A stretch of DNA of 64,000 bases from the IMG/VR virus record IMGVR_UViG_3300020054_000008, positions 78,680 to 142,679 of that record; one strand, written 5' to 3'. Below, one piece after another: positions 40,941-49,824 of the stretch. Position numbers and translations under genes: made by a program. How positions within the stretch are numbered: the stretch's first letter is position 1; every line of letters begins with the position of its first letter. Source of the stretch: a virus. The notes beneath the pieces are model-generated. The model did no database searches. It was not told the DNA's origin and saw only the letters and a list, made by a program, of their open reading frames with translations.

Positions 40941-40948
40941 TTAACTAT
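40941..40948 (-). promoter_or_regulatory. ATAGTTAA octamer upstream of sheath 1
   Basis: Exact ATAGTTAA, in context GTATAGTTAAG, in the 34-nt gap between the two sheath genes, 25 nt before ATG 40915. Confidence 0.4.
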
Positions 40949-40949
40949 A

Positions 40950-43900
40950 CTACTGGAAGTCTACGCCACTGTTTGTAATGACAAAATCTATAGCAATAAA
41001 TTCGATAGCCCTTGTTGGCACCACAACAATGCGACCGTTCAGTCTGTTGTTCTCAACGTCTTCCTGAGTATTGTTGGTATCATCCATCACGACTCTAAAA
41101 GACTCAATACCCTGCTGAGACTGTATGGTAGCCAGGAGCGGTGTAACAGAATTAACGAAACGAGCTCTGGTCGCAGGAGTGTTAGGCTCAAATAGAATCT
41201 TATCGGCAACGGATACAACTTGTCGCTTCAACTCTAGCATCATTCGACGGACGTTAACTCTATCAAGCGCGCTTTGAGCGAGCTGGCAAGTCTTTTGACC
41301 GAAGATTACGAAGCTACCATCAGCAAAGTTTGCAATCGGGTTGATCCTTGCGTCGTATAGCGTGTCTCTATCACCAGCCGTCAACCTAATGTCTGTGTTC
41401 TTGACTTGGTCAAGGCCACCTCTGTTGAAACCTGCCGGAGCGAACCACGGGTATGCGACTGAATCGTTGTAAGCCAAAGCTCCAATAGCAGCCACAGAAG
41501 CGGGAACTCTTACTCTGCTTCCAGTGGTCTTGTCGGTGATGTACACATCTGGGAAGTACGTCGCAGAGTAGTTATTATCAAACACTCTGGACTCAAACTG
41601 CTCAGCTGTTTCTCTAACATCAGGCCACGCAATCGATGCAGACGCGATAGCTTCGCGGTCCTCAGTGAGGAATAGACGTGCTTGGGCTTCAGACCACGCA
41701 GGAATATCCATGAGGTATATAGCCATAGAGTAGTCCTTCGTTCTCTCTGCGGCCCAATCCGTGACATATGAGTCCCTGATTCCAGGAATTGCTAGGATGT
41801 TAATCCTTGTAGACATGGGATCAGTAATAATCGTCGCGGCTTCTCTGTAAGAAGCAATGCTGTTGTTCTTTCGTCCAGTACCGCCTGGGTTCGACCTCAG
41901 ACCGATTGTACCAGCGCTGAAACCAGACGCGGCCTTTCCGATCTGACCATCAACGCTCGAGGTATCATCTGTCGATGCCGCTCTATCGTTCATGTATCTC
42001 ATATCTTTGTCTAAGATATTAACACCGTCAAACCCACCGAATACTGGAATGTTGAAAGCAGTGTACGGTGTGAAGCGGTTAAACTTCACTGATGAACTCT
42101 GGATTAGAGTCGCTAGAGTAATTCTGCCGTAATCAGAAAGATCCGGATCCATGATCGTGTAGTCTTTGGAGTCCGGTACACCGTTTCTGATGTACGCAGC
42201 TTCAAGCATATGTTCTGGAGCGGATCCGGTTAGGTTGTCTAGCAGCGTCGAGGCGGTAGAGCCAGTACCTGCAAGAACCACTCTAGCAAGAGTAAACTTG
42301 TTAGCGTTAAAGGCATCAGCGCCAGAGCCAGTAAGAATAGTGCCAATCTCTGCTAGCCCTTGGAACTTAGAGTACGCACGGACTAGAGGGTTGAGAACGC
42401 TAGAAGCGTTAACGTTCTGATTCGCGTTTGCAATACTTCCGGTTTCTGGACAACGCTCGTACTTAACACCCCAGTTGAGACGCTTATCAACAAGCTCTTT
42501 CTCTCCAGGGAAACCTGAGAACCAGCCATCCTTTGCATCACCACGCGTTACCTTGTAACGAAGAGGTAGCGGAGGAACGATTGAACCGGTTAGTGCGTAT
42601 CTAGTGGTTAACTTATCAGCACCCCACAACCTTTGAAGAGACGCTCCTGCCTGACCATAAGTTATACCGTCGAGCTCGAGACCTGTATGGAGGCGATCTG
42701 TCATCGCGTCAGAAGTCTTGATTACCGGAACGCCGCGGAACCCGAAAGGACATGCGTCTCTTGGAAGGGTCTTGTTATAGACTGCATCGTTAAGAACAAC
42801 TCTCACGAAATTTGAGACGTTTGGATAACGACCGGTAACGATGATTCTCTTTTCAGCCGCGTTCGTGGCGTCGAAGTTGTAACGTGCCTTGTAGTCACCG
42901 ACTTTCTTACCGATAAAGTTATCTGAGTCTGGATCAAGGACACATCCTGGGAATGCCTCTAAGACTTGCTGATCAAGATCGGAATCATCAAAGCGACGTA
43001 CTTGAACCTCGAAGCTTGGGTAAGGGTAGTTGTCGTTTGTCGACGCCTTAATATTAGCTATGGTGATCTTGACTTTGTCATTACCCCACTCACCATCTGA
43101 AAGCGTCTCGAAGTGGAACAAATCGTGCTCTTTCTTTCCATAGGGCTGTGAAATAATCGCAGGTGATTTCGGTGTTCTAAACCTTGTGTCGAATCGACCA
43201 AACGCATTCAAAGCTTTGGCAGCATTGCCAGTTAGAGCAGTTGTAACCACGTTGTTAGATCCTGACAGGACACTTACAGCTGGTGCTGCGTTAACATCTA
43301 CAGAAGCCAACTCATCTTCAACCGCGAAGTCGAGATATAGCAAGTGCTTCTCTTCAGCGAACTTCAGAGGGTCAGTATTCAGAACATTGGTAATGTATGA
43401 TTGATGTGTCGGATTCAACGAAGCAGTAACAATCTTAACACCCGCACCAGCCTGATCAAGGTATTCGTTAGTAAAAGCAGCACCAGCCGAAGACGAAATT
43501 GCCAGAGCAAAACAAAGGTTCGCAGCGTGGCTTGAATCGTTCTTTAGATCAGCGTTTTGATCGAGCTCATTGCCCCAAGTCTCTCCGATGTCGAGAACCT
43601 GTAAGCGTGAGCCTGATGCCGTTAAAACAACAGCACGAACAAGGTCAACCTTGTCGCCAGTGTTCCCTGGATCAAATGAAGGGTTGTCTGTAAACTGCGG
43701 GAACGAATAATCTGCTGACGCGGATACATCGTGACGCGCAACGATGAACTGGACTGAACTGTCCGATGCACTCATTGGTGAATCAGAAATAATAGGTTCA
43801 ATTTTAAACCCGGCGTTTAAGACGGTCCCTGTGTTCTGTGTATTTGTTATATCAGCGGCGGTCTCATTCGCGCCAGCACCCAGTACTCTAACGTATGTCA

Positions 43901-44138
43901 AAGCAGTTCTGTTCGAAAGAAATGCATCTACAGCGTACGGTCCAAATCTTTCTGGATCTACTGTTCCAAACTTGTTAACAAAATCTGCTGTGCTTCCTAC
44001 TGTAACAGGAACGAAAGCGGGACCCTTCTCGGCGGTACCTACTACTCCTGCGGGAACACCCACAATTTCTGTCTGTCTTTGAGATGCATCAATCTCTCTC
44101 TCGAAAAAACCGGGTGATCTAAATGTTTGTTCGGCCAT
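40950..44138 (-). CDS. tail sheath protein, paralogue 2
   Basis: 1062 aa. Same architecture as paralogue 1: N-terminus FRSPGFFEREIDAS then VVGTAEKGPAFVPV, and C-terminal AYPWFAPAGFNRG, QSALDRVNVRRMMLELKRQV, IVVVPTRAIEFIAIDFVIT. Ends and core align well along their length, while the middle (surface-exposed domains) differs, so the copies are old or under different selection. Both keep complete N- and C-terminal linkers needed for the sheath mesh, so neither looks degenerate. Each has its own leader and ribosome site (here CCAGGAG). Confidence 0.92.
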   Translation of the reverse strand: MAEQTFRSPGFFEREIDASQRQTEIVGVPAGVVGTAEKGPAFVPVTVGSTADFVNKFGTVDPERFGPYAVDAFLSNRTALTYVRVLGAGANETAADITNTQNTGTVLNAGFKIEPIISDSPMSASDSSVQFIVARHDVSASADYSFPQFTDNPSFDPGNTGDKVDLVRAVVLTASGSRLQVLDIGETWGNELDQNADLKNDSSHAANLCFALAISSSAGAAFTNEYLDQAGAGVKIVTASLNPTHQSYITNVLNTDPLKFAEEKHLLYLDFAVEDELASVDVNAAPAVSVLSGSNNVVTTALTGNAAKALNAFGRFDTRFRTPKSPAIISQPYGKKEHDLFHFETLSDGEWGNDKVKITIANIKASTNDNYPYPSFEVQVRRFDDSDLDQQVLEAFPGCVLDPDSDNFIGKKVGDYKARYNFDATNAAEKRIIVTGRYPNVSNFVRVVLNDAVYNKTLPRDACPFGFRGVPVIKTSDAMTDRLHTGLELDGITYGQAGASLQRLWGADKLTTRYALTGSIVPPLPLRYKVTRGDAKDGWFSGFPGEKELVDKRLNWGVKYERCPETGSIANANQNVNASSVLNPLVRAYSKFQGLAEIGTILTGSGADAFNANKFTLARVVLAGTGSTASTLLDNLTGSAPEHMLEAAYIRNGVPDSKDYTIMDPDLSDYGRITLATLIQSSSVKFNRFTPYTAFNIPVFGGFDGVNILDKDMRYMNDRAASTDDTSSVDGQIGKAASGFSAGTIGLRSNPGGTGRKNNSIASYREAATIITDPMSTRINILAIPGIRDSYVTDWAAERTKDYSMAIYLMDIPAWSEAQARLFLTEDREAIASASIAWPDVRETAEQFESRVFDNNYSATYFPDVYITDKTTGSRVRVPASVAAIGALAYNDSVAYPWFAPAGFNRGGLDQVKNTDIRLTAGDRDTLYDARINPIANFADGSFVIFGQKTCQLAQSALDRVNVRRMMLELKRQVVSVADKILFEPNTPATRARFVNSVTPLLATIQSQQGIESFRVVMDDTNNTQEDVENNRLNGRIVVVPTRAIEFIAIDFVITNSGVDFQ

Positions 44139-44161
44139 TAGTCAGGTCTCCTGGATCTTAA

Positions 44162-44192
44162 GCTATCACAAATAACTATTCTGTGAGATAGC
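44162..44192 (-). promoter_or_regulatory. bulged hairpin with ATAGTTAT in its loop, upstream of sheath 2
   Basis: Nine-base inverted repeat gctatcaca/tgtg(ag)atagc with a 2-nt bulge and 11-nt loop. The loop carries ATAGTTAT on the minus strand (44179-44172). No U-tract follows, so it is unlikely to be a simple terminator. Confidence 0.35.
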
Positions 44193-44213
44193 GAAATGTC
44201 TTTTATTACGAAA

Positions 44214-45524
44214 TCAATCTTTAAGTAATTTTCCCAAGTCAATAGCAATACCCTCGGGTGCTTTAAGTCCGAACCTAAAAACAGTCTCTCCCTTATTAGG
44301 AGTAGATGCGGACATCAATATAATCCTTTTCTCCCTTTTACCTGTAAAGGGGTCTATATCTGTAAATATGGCGGTTGGACCTGAATTACCTAAATCAGAT
44401 TGCTTGCCACCAATTGAAGCAGCGGGATTACCGGGAAAACCTGATATCAACTTCGTAGGGTCGGCTCCCATCGCGGCTGCTGGATACCCATCTTCTTCGG
44501 TCGCGATATCATCAAGCACATAACTTTTAGGGTCTCCAGAAGCAACTGCTGCCACTGGGGCTGTTTGAGGACCGCCTCTCGCAGCAGTAGAAGTATCAAA
44601 CGATATTTCTGGTGCAGATACCGTTTTGCGAAAAGGAACAGGCATCCCTGGCTCTTGAGCCGCTACTAAGTAAGCGCTTACGGACATCGCGAAACTATAC
44701 TTCACAAGGCGCTCTGAATCGGTAAAATCATCGAAGTTGTTTTGTGGACTTAGTGCCGCGTCAACGTAAGCCGTGAATTGATAACCTTCTTTTGTCGTCA
44801 CGACGTAAGTGCGACGGCGATTCTCTATGTATCCGTTCATCATGACTGTCAACATAGAATTCATCTCTTGTGTATACTGCGCCCAAAATGTAACTTCATA
44901 ATTTGCAGTGTACTGTTTTATCGGCGGAATCTCTATAAATTCAAAAATATTCTTGTTAACGCTGTTGCTTAGAATAGTACCGTTTCTTGCTGATACTGAT
45001 ATTGCAGGAGCAACTCTCCTGGTTGCAAGCTGGTCGGGCGTAGTTCCGCCCCCCAAACCAGCGGGAGTGTTGTCATCAGCCGATATAGCAATATCACTAG
45101 CATTCTTGAACCCATTCTTATTTTGCAATCTTTGGTATATTGGGTCCTCATCAGAGAGCTGTACTTTTACAAGAACAGGTGCGCCCTGGAATAATCCAGT
45201 GCCCTTGGCGCTATCTTGGTCTATACCGGTTCTGACAACTGATATCAGCGGTAAAATTAAGGCGTCACTCTTGTCCCTAAGTGGTTTGTTTCTTGCAAGT
45301 AGTGCGAAGCGTTCACCGGTGGCAAAGATAACAGGGATTTTTTTCTTCGCATCTTTTCTAGAGAAATAAAAGGGTAGCTCTTTATCAAACAGCTCAAAGA
45401 CAGCTCTATCGACATCCTCTATGGTACATGACGGCATAGAAAAATCATCAGCGACATCATTTGTATACCCAGAATTGACTTTCTCTGAAAAGCCTTTCTT
45501 ATTATTTGTGTATCGAGTAGTCAT
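44214..45524 (-). CDS. neck/tail-completion-like protein, 436 aa
   Basis: Lies between the neck genes and the sheath genes, where T4 gp15/gp3-type tail terminators are found. Residues about 1-110 look like a compact domain (DVDRAVFELFDKELPFYF). The middle region has YTANYEVTFWAQYTQEMNSML and RRRTYVVTTKEGYQFTAYVDAALS (about 205-265), a strand pattern fitting tail-terminator rings. The C-terminal third is Pro/Gly/Ala-rich and probably flexible. I do not make a firm family call. ATG 45524 follows directly on the previous gene's stop. Confidence 0.55.
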   Translation of the reverse strand: MTTRYTNNKKGFSEKVNSGYTNDVADDFSMPSCTIEDVDRAVFELFDKELPFYFSRKDAKKKIPVIFATGERFALLARNKPLRDKSDALILPLISVVRTGIDQDSAKGTGLFQGAPVLVKVQLSDEDPIYQRLQNKNGFKNASDIAISADDNTPAGLGGGTTPDQLATRRVAPAISVSARNGTILSNSVNKNIFEFIEIPPIKQYTANYEVTFWAQYTQEMNSMLTVMMNGYIENRRRTYVVTTKEGYQFTAYVDAALSPQNNFDDFTDSERLVKYSFAMSVSAYLVAAQEPGMPVPFRKTVSAPEISFDTSTAARGGPQTAPVAAVASGDPKSYVLDDIATEEDGYPAAAMGADPTKLISGFPGNPAASIGGKQSDLGNSGPTAIFTDIDPFTGKREKRIILMSASTPNKGETVFRFGLKAPEGIAIDLGKLLKD

Positions 45525-45526
45525 CT

Positions 45527-46189
45527 CTAATCACCGTAAAATGAGGAGCTAATGTCATCGTCATCACCGCGGGGTGAAACCTCTCTCGGGCCATCCTCGG
45601 GGGCATCAAGCTTACCCTGTTCTTGTAGCGTGCGGACGTCACCAGTTTCGCCAAGCTTGTTTTCGGCCTGACCTCTTTGCTGAACAAACGTCTCTTGTAC
45701 TGCATCGTTGTCGCCAATACCTTCGTCAGTAGGCCCGATTGGATCTTTGTCAATGAGACCCTTTCTAGCCTGCTTACCTACGAGCTGTATTCCTGTCTTA
45801 TACTCTACCTCGCCATATATTTCTGAAGTGAACGACGTCGTTACTATCTCAAAGAATGTGTCTCCATAAGAAAAGAAGTCGCCTTCTTTCACTTGTATGT
45901 CTTTATCAATCAAATCGCGGTAGTGAATGTACACATTCATCGTAGCTACCTTCTCACTACCAAATCTGTTGGTTGCCGTCTCTGACGGGTTCCACTCTAC
46001 TGTCGCGTCGAGCTCTACCGGGGTATCGAAGTGTTTATCTATCGCTTCTTCATATACATCATGGACAGAGGTAACTTCGGTCATTACTCTGTAGTAGTAT
46101 ATTTTTTGACCTATGACATCTTTAACAATCTCTTTCGTCAAGTCTGATATCAGAGCTTGTTCTCTCGGCGTTATGAATAAACGTGCCAT
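45527..46189 (-). CDS. neck protein (gp14-like)
   Basis: 220 aa. Strand-rich body (EKVATMNVYIHYRDLI, FFSYGDTFFEIVTTSF, GEVEYKTGIQLVGK) with a polar acidic tail (180-220). Its position directly after the gp13-like gene, as gp14 follows gp13 in T4-type genomes, and its size (T4 gp14 is 256 aa) support a head-tail connector. GAGGAGCC precedes ATG 46189. Assignment rests mainly on gene order. Confidence 0.6.
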   Translation of the reverse strand: MARLFITPREQALISDLTKEIVKDVIGQKIYYYRVMTEVTSVHDVYEEAIDKHFDTPVELDATVEWNPSETATNRFGSEKVATMNVYIHYRDLIDKDIQVKEGDFFSYGDTFFEIVTTSFTSEIYGEVEYKTGIQLVGKQARKGLIDKDPIGPTDEGIGDNDAVQETFVQQRGQAENKLGETGDVRTLQEQGKLDAPEDGPREVSPRGDDDDISSSFYGD

Positions 46190-46198
46190 GGCTCCTCG

Positions 46199-47365
46199 CT
46201 ACTTGATTAGTATTGCTTTGCCTAACGGCATTGGCATAGTCTTTAGCGCTCTTAGAATATTTTCTGCGTCTGTTGCTTGTCCTTCTAGCAGTTTAGAGTA
46301 GGTTAAACTATCTAAGAGCTCTACCATCTGGTCTCGTAAACGTGCTTGATCCTCACGTCCCTGGCTTAACAGATCACTTCCGTTTAGCGTTAAATCAGAG
46401 TTCGGGATTGGAATAGATGAAAACTTTGATCGAACTTGCCCTAACAACTCTGTACAGAGCGCTAAGCAGTATTGTCGGACCCATTGGCGGCCCATCGAGT
46501 TAACCTTACTATATTCGTACAAGCCGAATGGGATATTCGAGAGGTTCGACGTGCCATAGATTGTTTCATCAGTGACGTCAGGATTATATGGATCGGGATT
46601 AAAAGCAACTCTAATCCAGAGCTTCTTGTTAGTCATATCCCCTGTTGGTTGTGGGAATATCCTGATCTTACTTCCGACGACCCTATAAGAGTAGTTTGAT
46701 TTTCTTACTCTATTTGATATGTCCATCTGACCGGCGCGCAAGACGTCTTCGAACACAGGAAGTACATAAAACACCGTTTCAGGTGTGAATGACTCAAAGC
46801 TAAACTCGTTATTTAGATAATTGACAGCAGACGTGGTATCAAAAAAACGATAAGCAGCTTGAGGATCAAAGTGGAATACCTCTCTGATTCTCATCTTATT
46901 CCTTGGAGTATTCGCGCTGCTGGAAACAATCAGGTTACCTGCATCATCCACCAAGCTCTCGTATATATCGTAGTCTTGCTGGTTTTCCACCAGTTGGATT
47001 GAGCCACTGACATCGTTATAAGAACCACCGATTCCCGACTCCATAGAGTAGGGTTCGGCCATCCTTAAGAGATATTCAAGGTTCTGCTTAGGGAATAACC
47101 CTTGGACGTCGCTCCCAGTGGGATAGCCCAAGTGATTATTTAGTTGAGACTTAGCATCGGCTTCGTTAATGATTCTAGAGTATTCTAGAAAACTTTCTTC
47201 TAGACACGCCCAAATCTGCTTTTTTGTCAGCTCGACACTAAGAATATCATCGCCTAGTTTTCTTTTTACAAAGGTGACAACAGAGTCTGCTTCAGACTGA
47301 AAGTCTGCATCTGTATCAAAAAAACCAAACGGCGTAGGATTTCTAGTAAACGTAAATGAAGACAT
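46199..47365 (-). CDS. neck protein (gp13-like)
   Basis: 388 aa. Helical N-terminus with FVKRKLGDDILSVELTKKQIWACLEESFLEYS (29-60 region), the segment typical of T4 gp13 family neck proteins, and a C-terminal YCLALCTELLGQVRSKF...GSDLLSQGREDQARLRDQM region. Gp13 binds the portal vertex after packaging and, with gp14, forms the platform for the tail. AAGAGGTGG precedes ATG 47365. Longer than T4 gp13 (309 aa), with an insertion around residues 110-190. Confidence 0.75.
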   Translation of the reverse strand: MSSFTFTRNPTPFGFFDTDADFQSEADSVVTFVKRKLGDDILSVELTKKQIWACLEESFLEYSRIINEADAKSQLNNHLGYPTGSDVQGLFPKQNLEYLLRMAEPYSMESGIGGSYNDVSGSIQLVENQQDYDIYESLVDDAGNLIVSSSANTPRNKMRIREVFHFDPQAAYRFFDTTSAVNYLNNEFSFESFTPETVFYVLPVFEDVLRAGQMDISNRVRKSNYSYRVVGSKIRIFPQPTGDMTNKKLWIRVAFNPDPYNPDVTDETIYGTSNLSNIPFGLYEYSKVNSMGRQWVRQYCLALCTELLGQVRSKFSSIPIPNSDLTLNGSDLLSQGREDQARLRDQMVELLDSLTYSKLLEGQATDAENILRALKTMPMPLGKAILIK

Positions 47366-47379
47366 AACACCACCTCTTT

Positions 47380-47403
47380 TTAAGTATTCACCGAGGCGGT
47401 GAA
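47380..47403 (-). promoter_or_regulatory. hairpin plus ATACTTAA octamer upstream of the gp13-like gene
   Basis: Perfect 7-bp inverted repeat TTCACCG/CGGTGAA with a 3-nt loop (47387-47403), adjoining GAATACTTAA (octamer at 47387-47380), 14 nt before ATG 47365. The hairpin lacks a U-tract; it could end or regulate the 47445 transcript. Confidence 0.35.
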
Positions 47404-47444
47404 ATGTCTTTATGAAAGTTATGAATCGAAACGGCGGGGTGCTC

Positions 47445-47765
47445 TTATATACCCAGCCCTGAAATTACGTGCTGTCTAATGCCCATTCTTTCCAACGCCC
47501 TTCTAAGAAGAGCTTTATCGACAACATTTTTGTCAGTTACTGTGGCATTATTTACAGAGCTGGCGAGAGCCGTAGCTGTGGCAACTTTCGACTCAAGGTT
47601 TTCAATTTGAGCTTCAAGTTGCGAAATTCTTGCTTTCAGTTCATTAACAGCTGCGTCACTTGTAGAAGCTGTTGAAGCAGCAGTTGTAGAGGTCACAGTA
47701 GAATCCGCAGTAGTTTTAGAAGAACTTGTCGTTTTTCTAGTTGAAGAGGTTTTTGCAGTAGCCAT
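47445..47765 (-). CDS. Ser/Thr-rich protein with coiled coil, 106 aa
   Basis: Residues 1-38 are almost only Ser, Thr, Ala and Lys; 40-65 form a clear heptad coiled coil (LKARISQLEAQIENLESKV); 78-106 form a basic C-terminus. The layout (disordered arm, oligomerising helix) is common for small virion or tail-attached proteins. AAAGGAG precedes ATG 47765. It lies between the capsid gene terminator and neck genes and has its own candidate promoter. Confidence 0.6.
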   Translation of the reverse strand: MATAKTSSTRKTTSSSKTTADSTVTSTTAASTASTSDAAVNELKARISQLEAQIENLESKVATATALASSVNNATVTDKNVVDKALLRRALERMGIRQHVISGLGI

Positions 47766-47787
47766 AAGTTTCTCCTTTGCAAAGCAA

Positions 47788-47796
47788 ATTTTATCA
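47788..47796 (-). promoter_or_regulatory. candidate extended -10 promoter after the capsid terminator
   Basis: Minus strand TGATAAAAT: TGn plus TAAAAT (5/6), just after the capsid gene terminator and 22 nt before ATG 47765. The -35 region is AT-rich without a good hexamer. Confidence 0.4.
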
Positions 47797-47821
47797 ATAA
47801 TAATCGAATCAAAAATAGGTT

Positions 47822-47853
47822 AAAACAAAAACGGGGCCCCCGAAGGGACCCCG
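47822..47853 (-). terminator. strong terminator with UUCG loop after the capsid gene
   Basis: Minus-strand RNA: nine-pair GC-rich stem (one G-U) closed by a UUCG tetraloop, followed by UUUUUGUUUU. It lies 27 nt beyond the capsid stop and is the best terminator in the window. Confidence 0.92.
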
Positions 47854-47880
47854 CTAAAGTTAATCCGAAGATTAAAGGAC

Positions 47881-49794
47881 TTAGATAACGTCCATGCCGA
47901 GGCAGGTAACGGTACCGTAGAAGTCGTTACGGACCATCTTCTTACCGTAGCGAGTCATGACACCCTTACGCGGGGTGAAGTCCTCAGGTGCGAAGATCGT
48001 CGGAGTAACGATGAGAGGTACGTAAGGAGCGTATACGTAACCAGTCTCAAGGTAGCTACCACCCTTGTAACCAACAAGAATCTTGTTGCGTGGGAAGTAG
48101 GGGTCCTTGTAGACCGTGAAACGGTTGCTCAAGCTACCAACTGCTTCAGCGCCAAGTGACATGGCACCGACCTGTCCGTCACCGTCAATGCTAAGGCTTG
48201 GACGGTAAAGAACGCTTGCCTCAAGAACCGTGGCAACATCAGGGCTAACAACGATGAAGTTCGCCGAGCCACGAAGGGTCTTACGGTGAATCTCGTTAGC
48301 AACGTCGATGATGGTCTCAACAAGAGTCTCGTACCACTCACGGACCGTACCAGTGAAGGCAGGTGAAGTGAGCGAGCCAGCGCTTGTCTGATCGGCACCA
48401 GTCTTCTTGTTGACGAAACGACCAGGACGACGGTCCCAGTAGTAGTTGGTATCAGCCTGCATGAGAAGATCGTTGAGGATCTCACGGTCAATCTCAAGGG
48501 CAATCTGCTCGGAGAGGATCTGAGTAAGCTCAACCTCAGCGTCAAGGCTGTGGTAAGCGTTCAAGTCCTGAGCGAGCTCTGGTGACCAGCGGGCGCGGAG
48601 CTTACGAGTCTGAGCAACAACCGAAACACTCTCGATCTTGATATCGATCTCGGGAATCTCTGGAACAGGTGAACCAGGAGTACCGGAACCGAAATCAGAC
48701 TCGAATGTTGGAACAACGAGAGTTGAACCGTCATCAGCGTTGAGAGTCGCTGTCTTCGGGTACGTTAACATGAATGAAGCGGTGTCATTCATGACAGAGC
48801 CTGAACAGACCAGCAATAGAGCAGCGCCAGCTTGTTGAGCTGATGCCATCGGTGCAGGTGAGATCTCGCCCTTGAATGAGCTTGAACTAACAAGCTGGTT
48901 CAGACGACGAATGTTGTAGACACCAGCACCACCCTGGACTGTCTCCGGAATTGGCTGCATGTCATTAAGAGCGGCAGTAAGACCAGTTGTACCAGAAAGA
49001 ACAAGCGCTGCTTCCTTGACTGCTGTTACATCGAAGTCAGCACCAAGCGCGCCCAAGTCGACGGTCATGAAGAAGAACTCGCCGCTCTCTTCATCAATCA
49101 ACTGGCTGATCTGGGGATCAAACTGCAGGAAGCGACCGTCAGAACCGGAAGAGGCAAGACCACCGCCTGTAATAACAGCACGGGTTTGAGAAGCACTACC
49201 ACCAAGACAGAAAACGCTTGTAGTGACCCCGTCAGCGAGGGTAGTAACGTTCGAGCCGGTGTGAACGCGGCTGTAGCCGCTACCAGCAAGGTCGTACTGA
49301 CCACCTACGCCGAGTGATCCAGAACGGATACCCTTACCAGCCGGGTTGTTGTAAATCGACTGGTTGTTACTGTAGGTGTTCTTTGTCGAACTACCAATGC
49401 CGTCACCCTCACCACCGACGTTTGTGCCGTAAGTGTAGTCAAGGTAGAAGAGCAGACCAGAAGGAAGGCTCATTGGCTGGATTGAAACCAACTCGTTAGC
49501 AACCAAACCACCGAATACACGACGGACGATTGGGAAAGCGATGTTGGTAAAGCCGCGGATGTCTCCGCTGCCAGCAGCAGGGTTGAGACCACCGCCGCCA
49601 AGTGTTGAGGACTCACGAAGGACCTGTCCTGCTTGGTTCTCGAGTAGCGTTGCCATGTTTTCACGATGGACGCCGTCTAGACCACGCAGAAGACCCGTCC
49701 GAGACCACTTCTCAGTAAGACGAGCATTTGCCTCGCCCTGATGACGCTGGCGAATTCCTTCGGTAAGCGTCTCTAAAGTGAATTTCTTAGACAT
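47881..49794 (-). CDS. major capsid protein (gp23-like)
   Basis: 637 aa. HK97-fold capsid subunit. After a polar N-terminal region (1-61) comes NIAFPIVRRVFGGLVANELVSIQPMSLPSG-like sequence (about 84-113), the conserved start of the mature T4 gp23 core. The inner core follows, including EIDIKIESVSVVAQTRKLRARWS and EQIALEIDREILNDLL. QVLRE/SST at 58-64 is a good candidate for the prohead-protease cut, close to T4's Glu65 site. AGGAG precedes ATG 49794. It is larger than T4 gp23 (521 aa), with an insertion around 140-300. Confidence 0.92.
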   Translation of the reverse strand: MSKKFTLETLTEGIRQRHQGEANARLTEKWSRTGLLRGLDGVHRENMATLLENQAGQVLRESSTLGGGGLNPAAGSGDIRGFTNIAFPIVRRVFGGLVANELVSIQPMSLPSGLLFYLDYTYGTNVGGEGDGIGSSTKNTYSNNQSIYNNPAGKGIRSGSLGVGGQYDLAGSGYSRVHTGSNVTTLADGVTTSVFCLGGSASQTRAVITGGGLASSGSDGRFLQFDPQISQLIDEESGEFFFMTVDLGALGADFDVTAVKEAALVLSGTTGLTAALNDMQPIPETVQGGAGVYNIRRLNQLVSSSSFKGEISPAPMASAQQAGAALLLVCSGSVMNDTASFMLTYPKTATLNADDGSTLVVPTFESDFGSGTPGSPVPEIPEIDIKIESVSVVAQTRKLRARWSPELAQDLNAYHSLDAEVELTQILSEQIALEIDREILNDLLMQADTNYYWDRRPGRFVNKKTGADQTSAGSLTSPAFTGTVREWYETLVETIIDVANEIHRKTLRGSANFIVVSPDVATVLEASVLYRPSLSIDGDGQVGAMSLGAEAVGSLSNRFTVYKDPYFPRNKILVGYKGGSYLETGYVYAPYVPLIVTPTIFAPEDFTPRKGVMTRYGKKMVRNDFYGTVTCLGMDVI

Positions 49795-49824
49795 TTCATT
49801 ATCTCCTTTGAATGTTAGCGTCTA

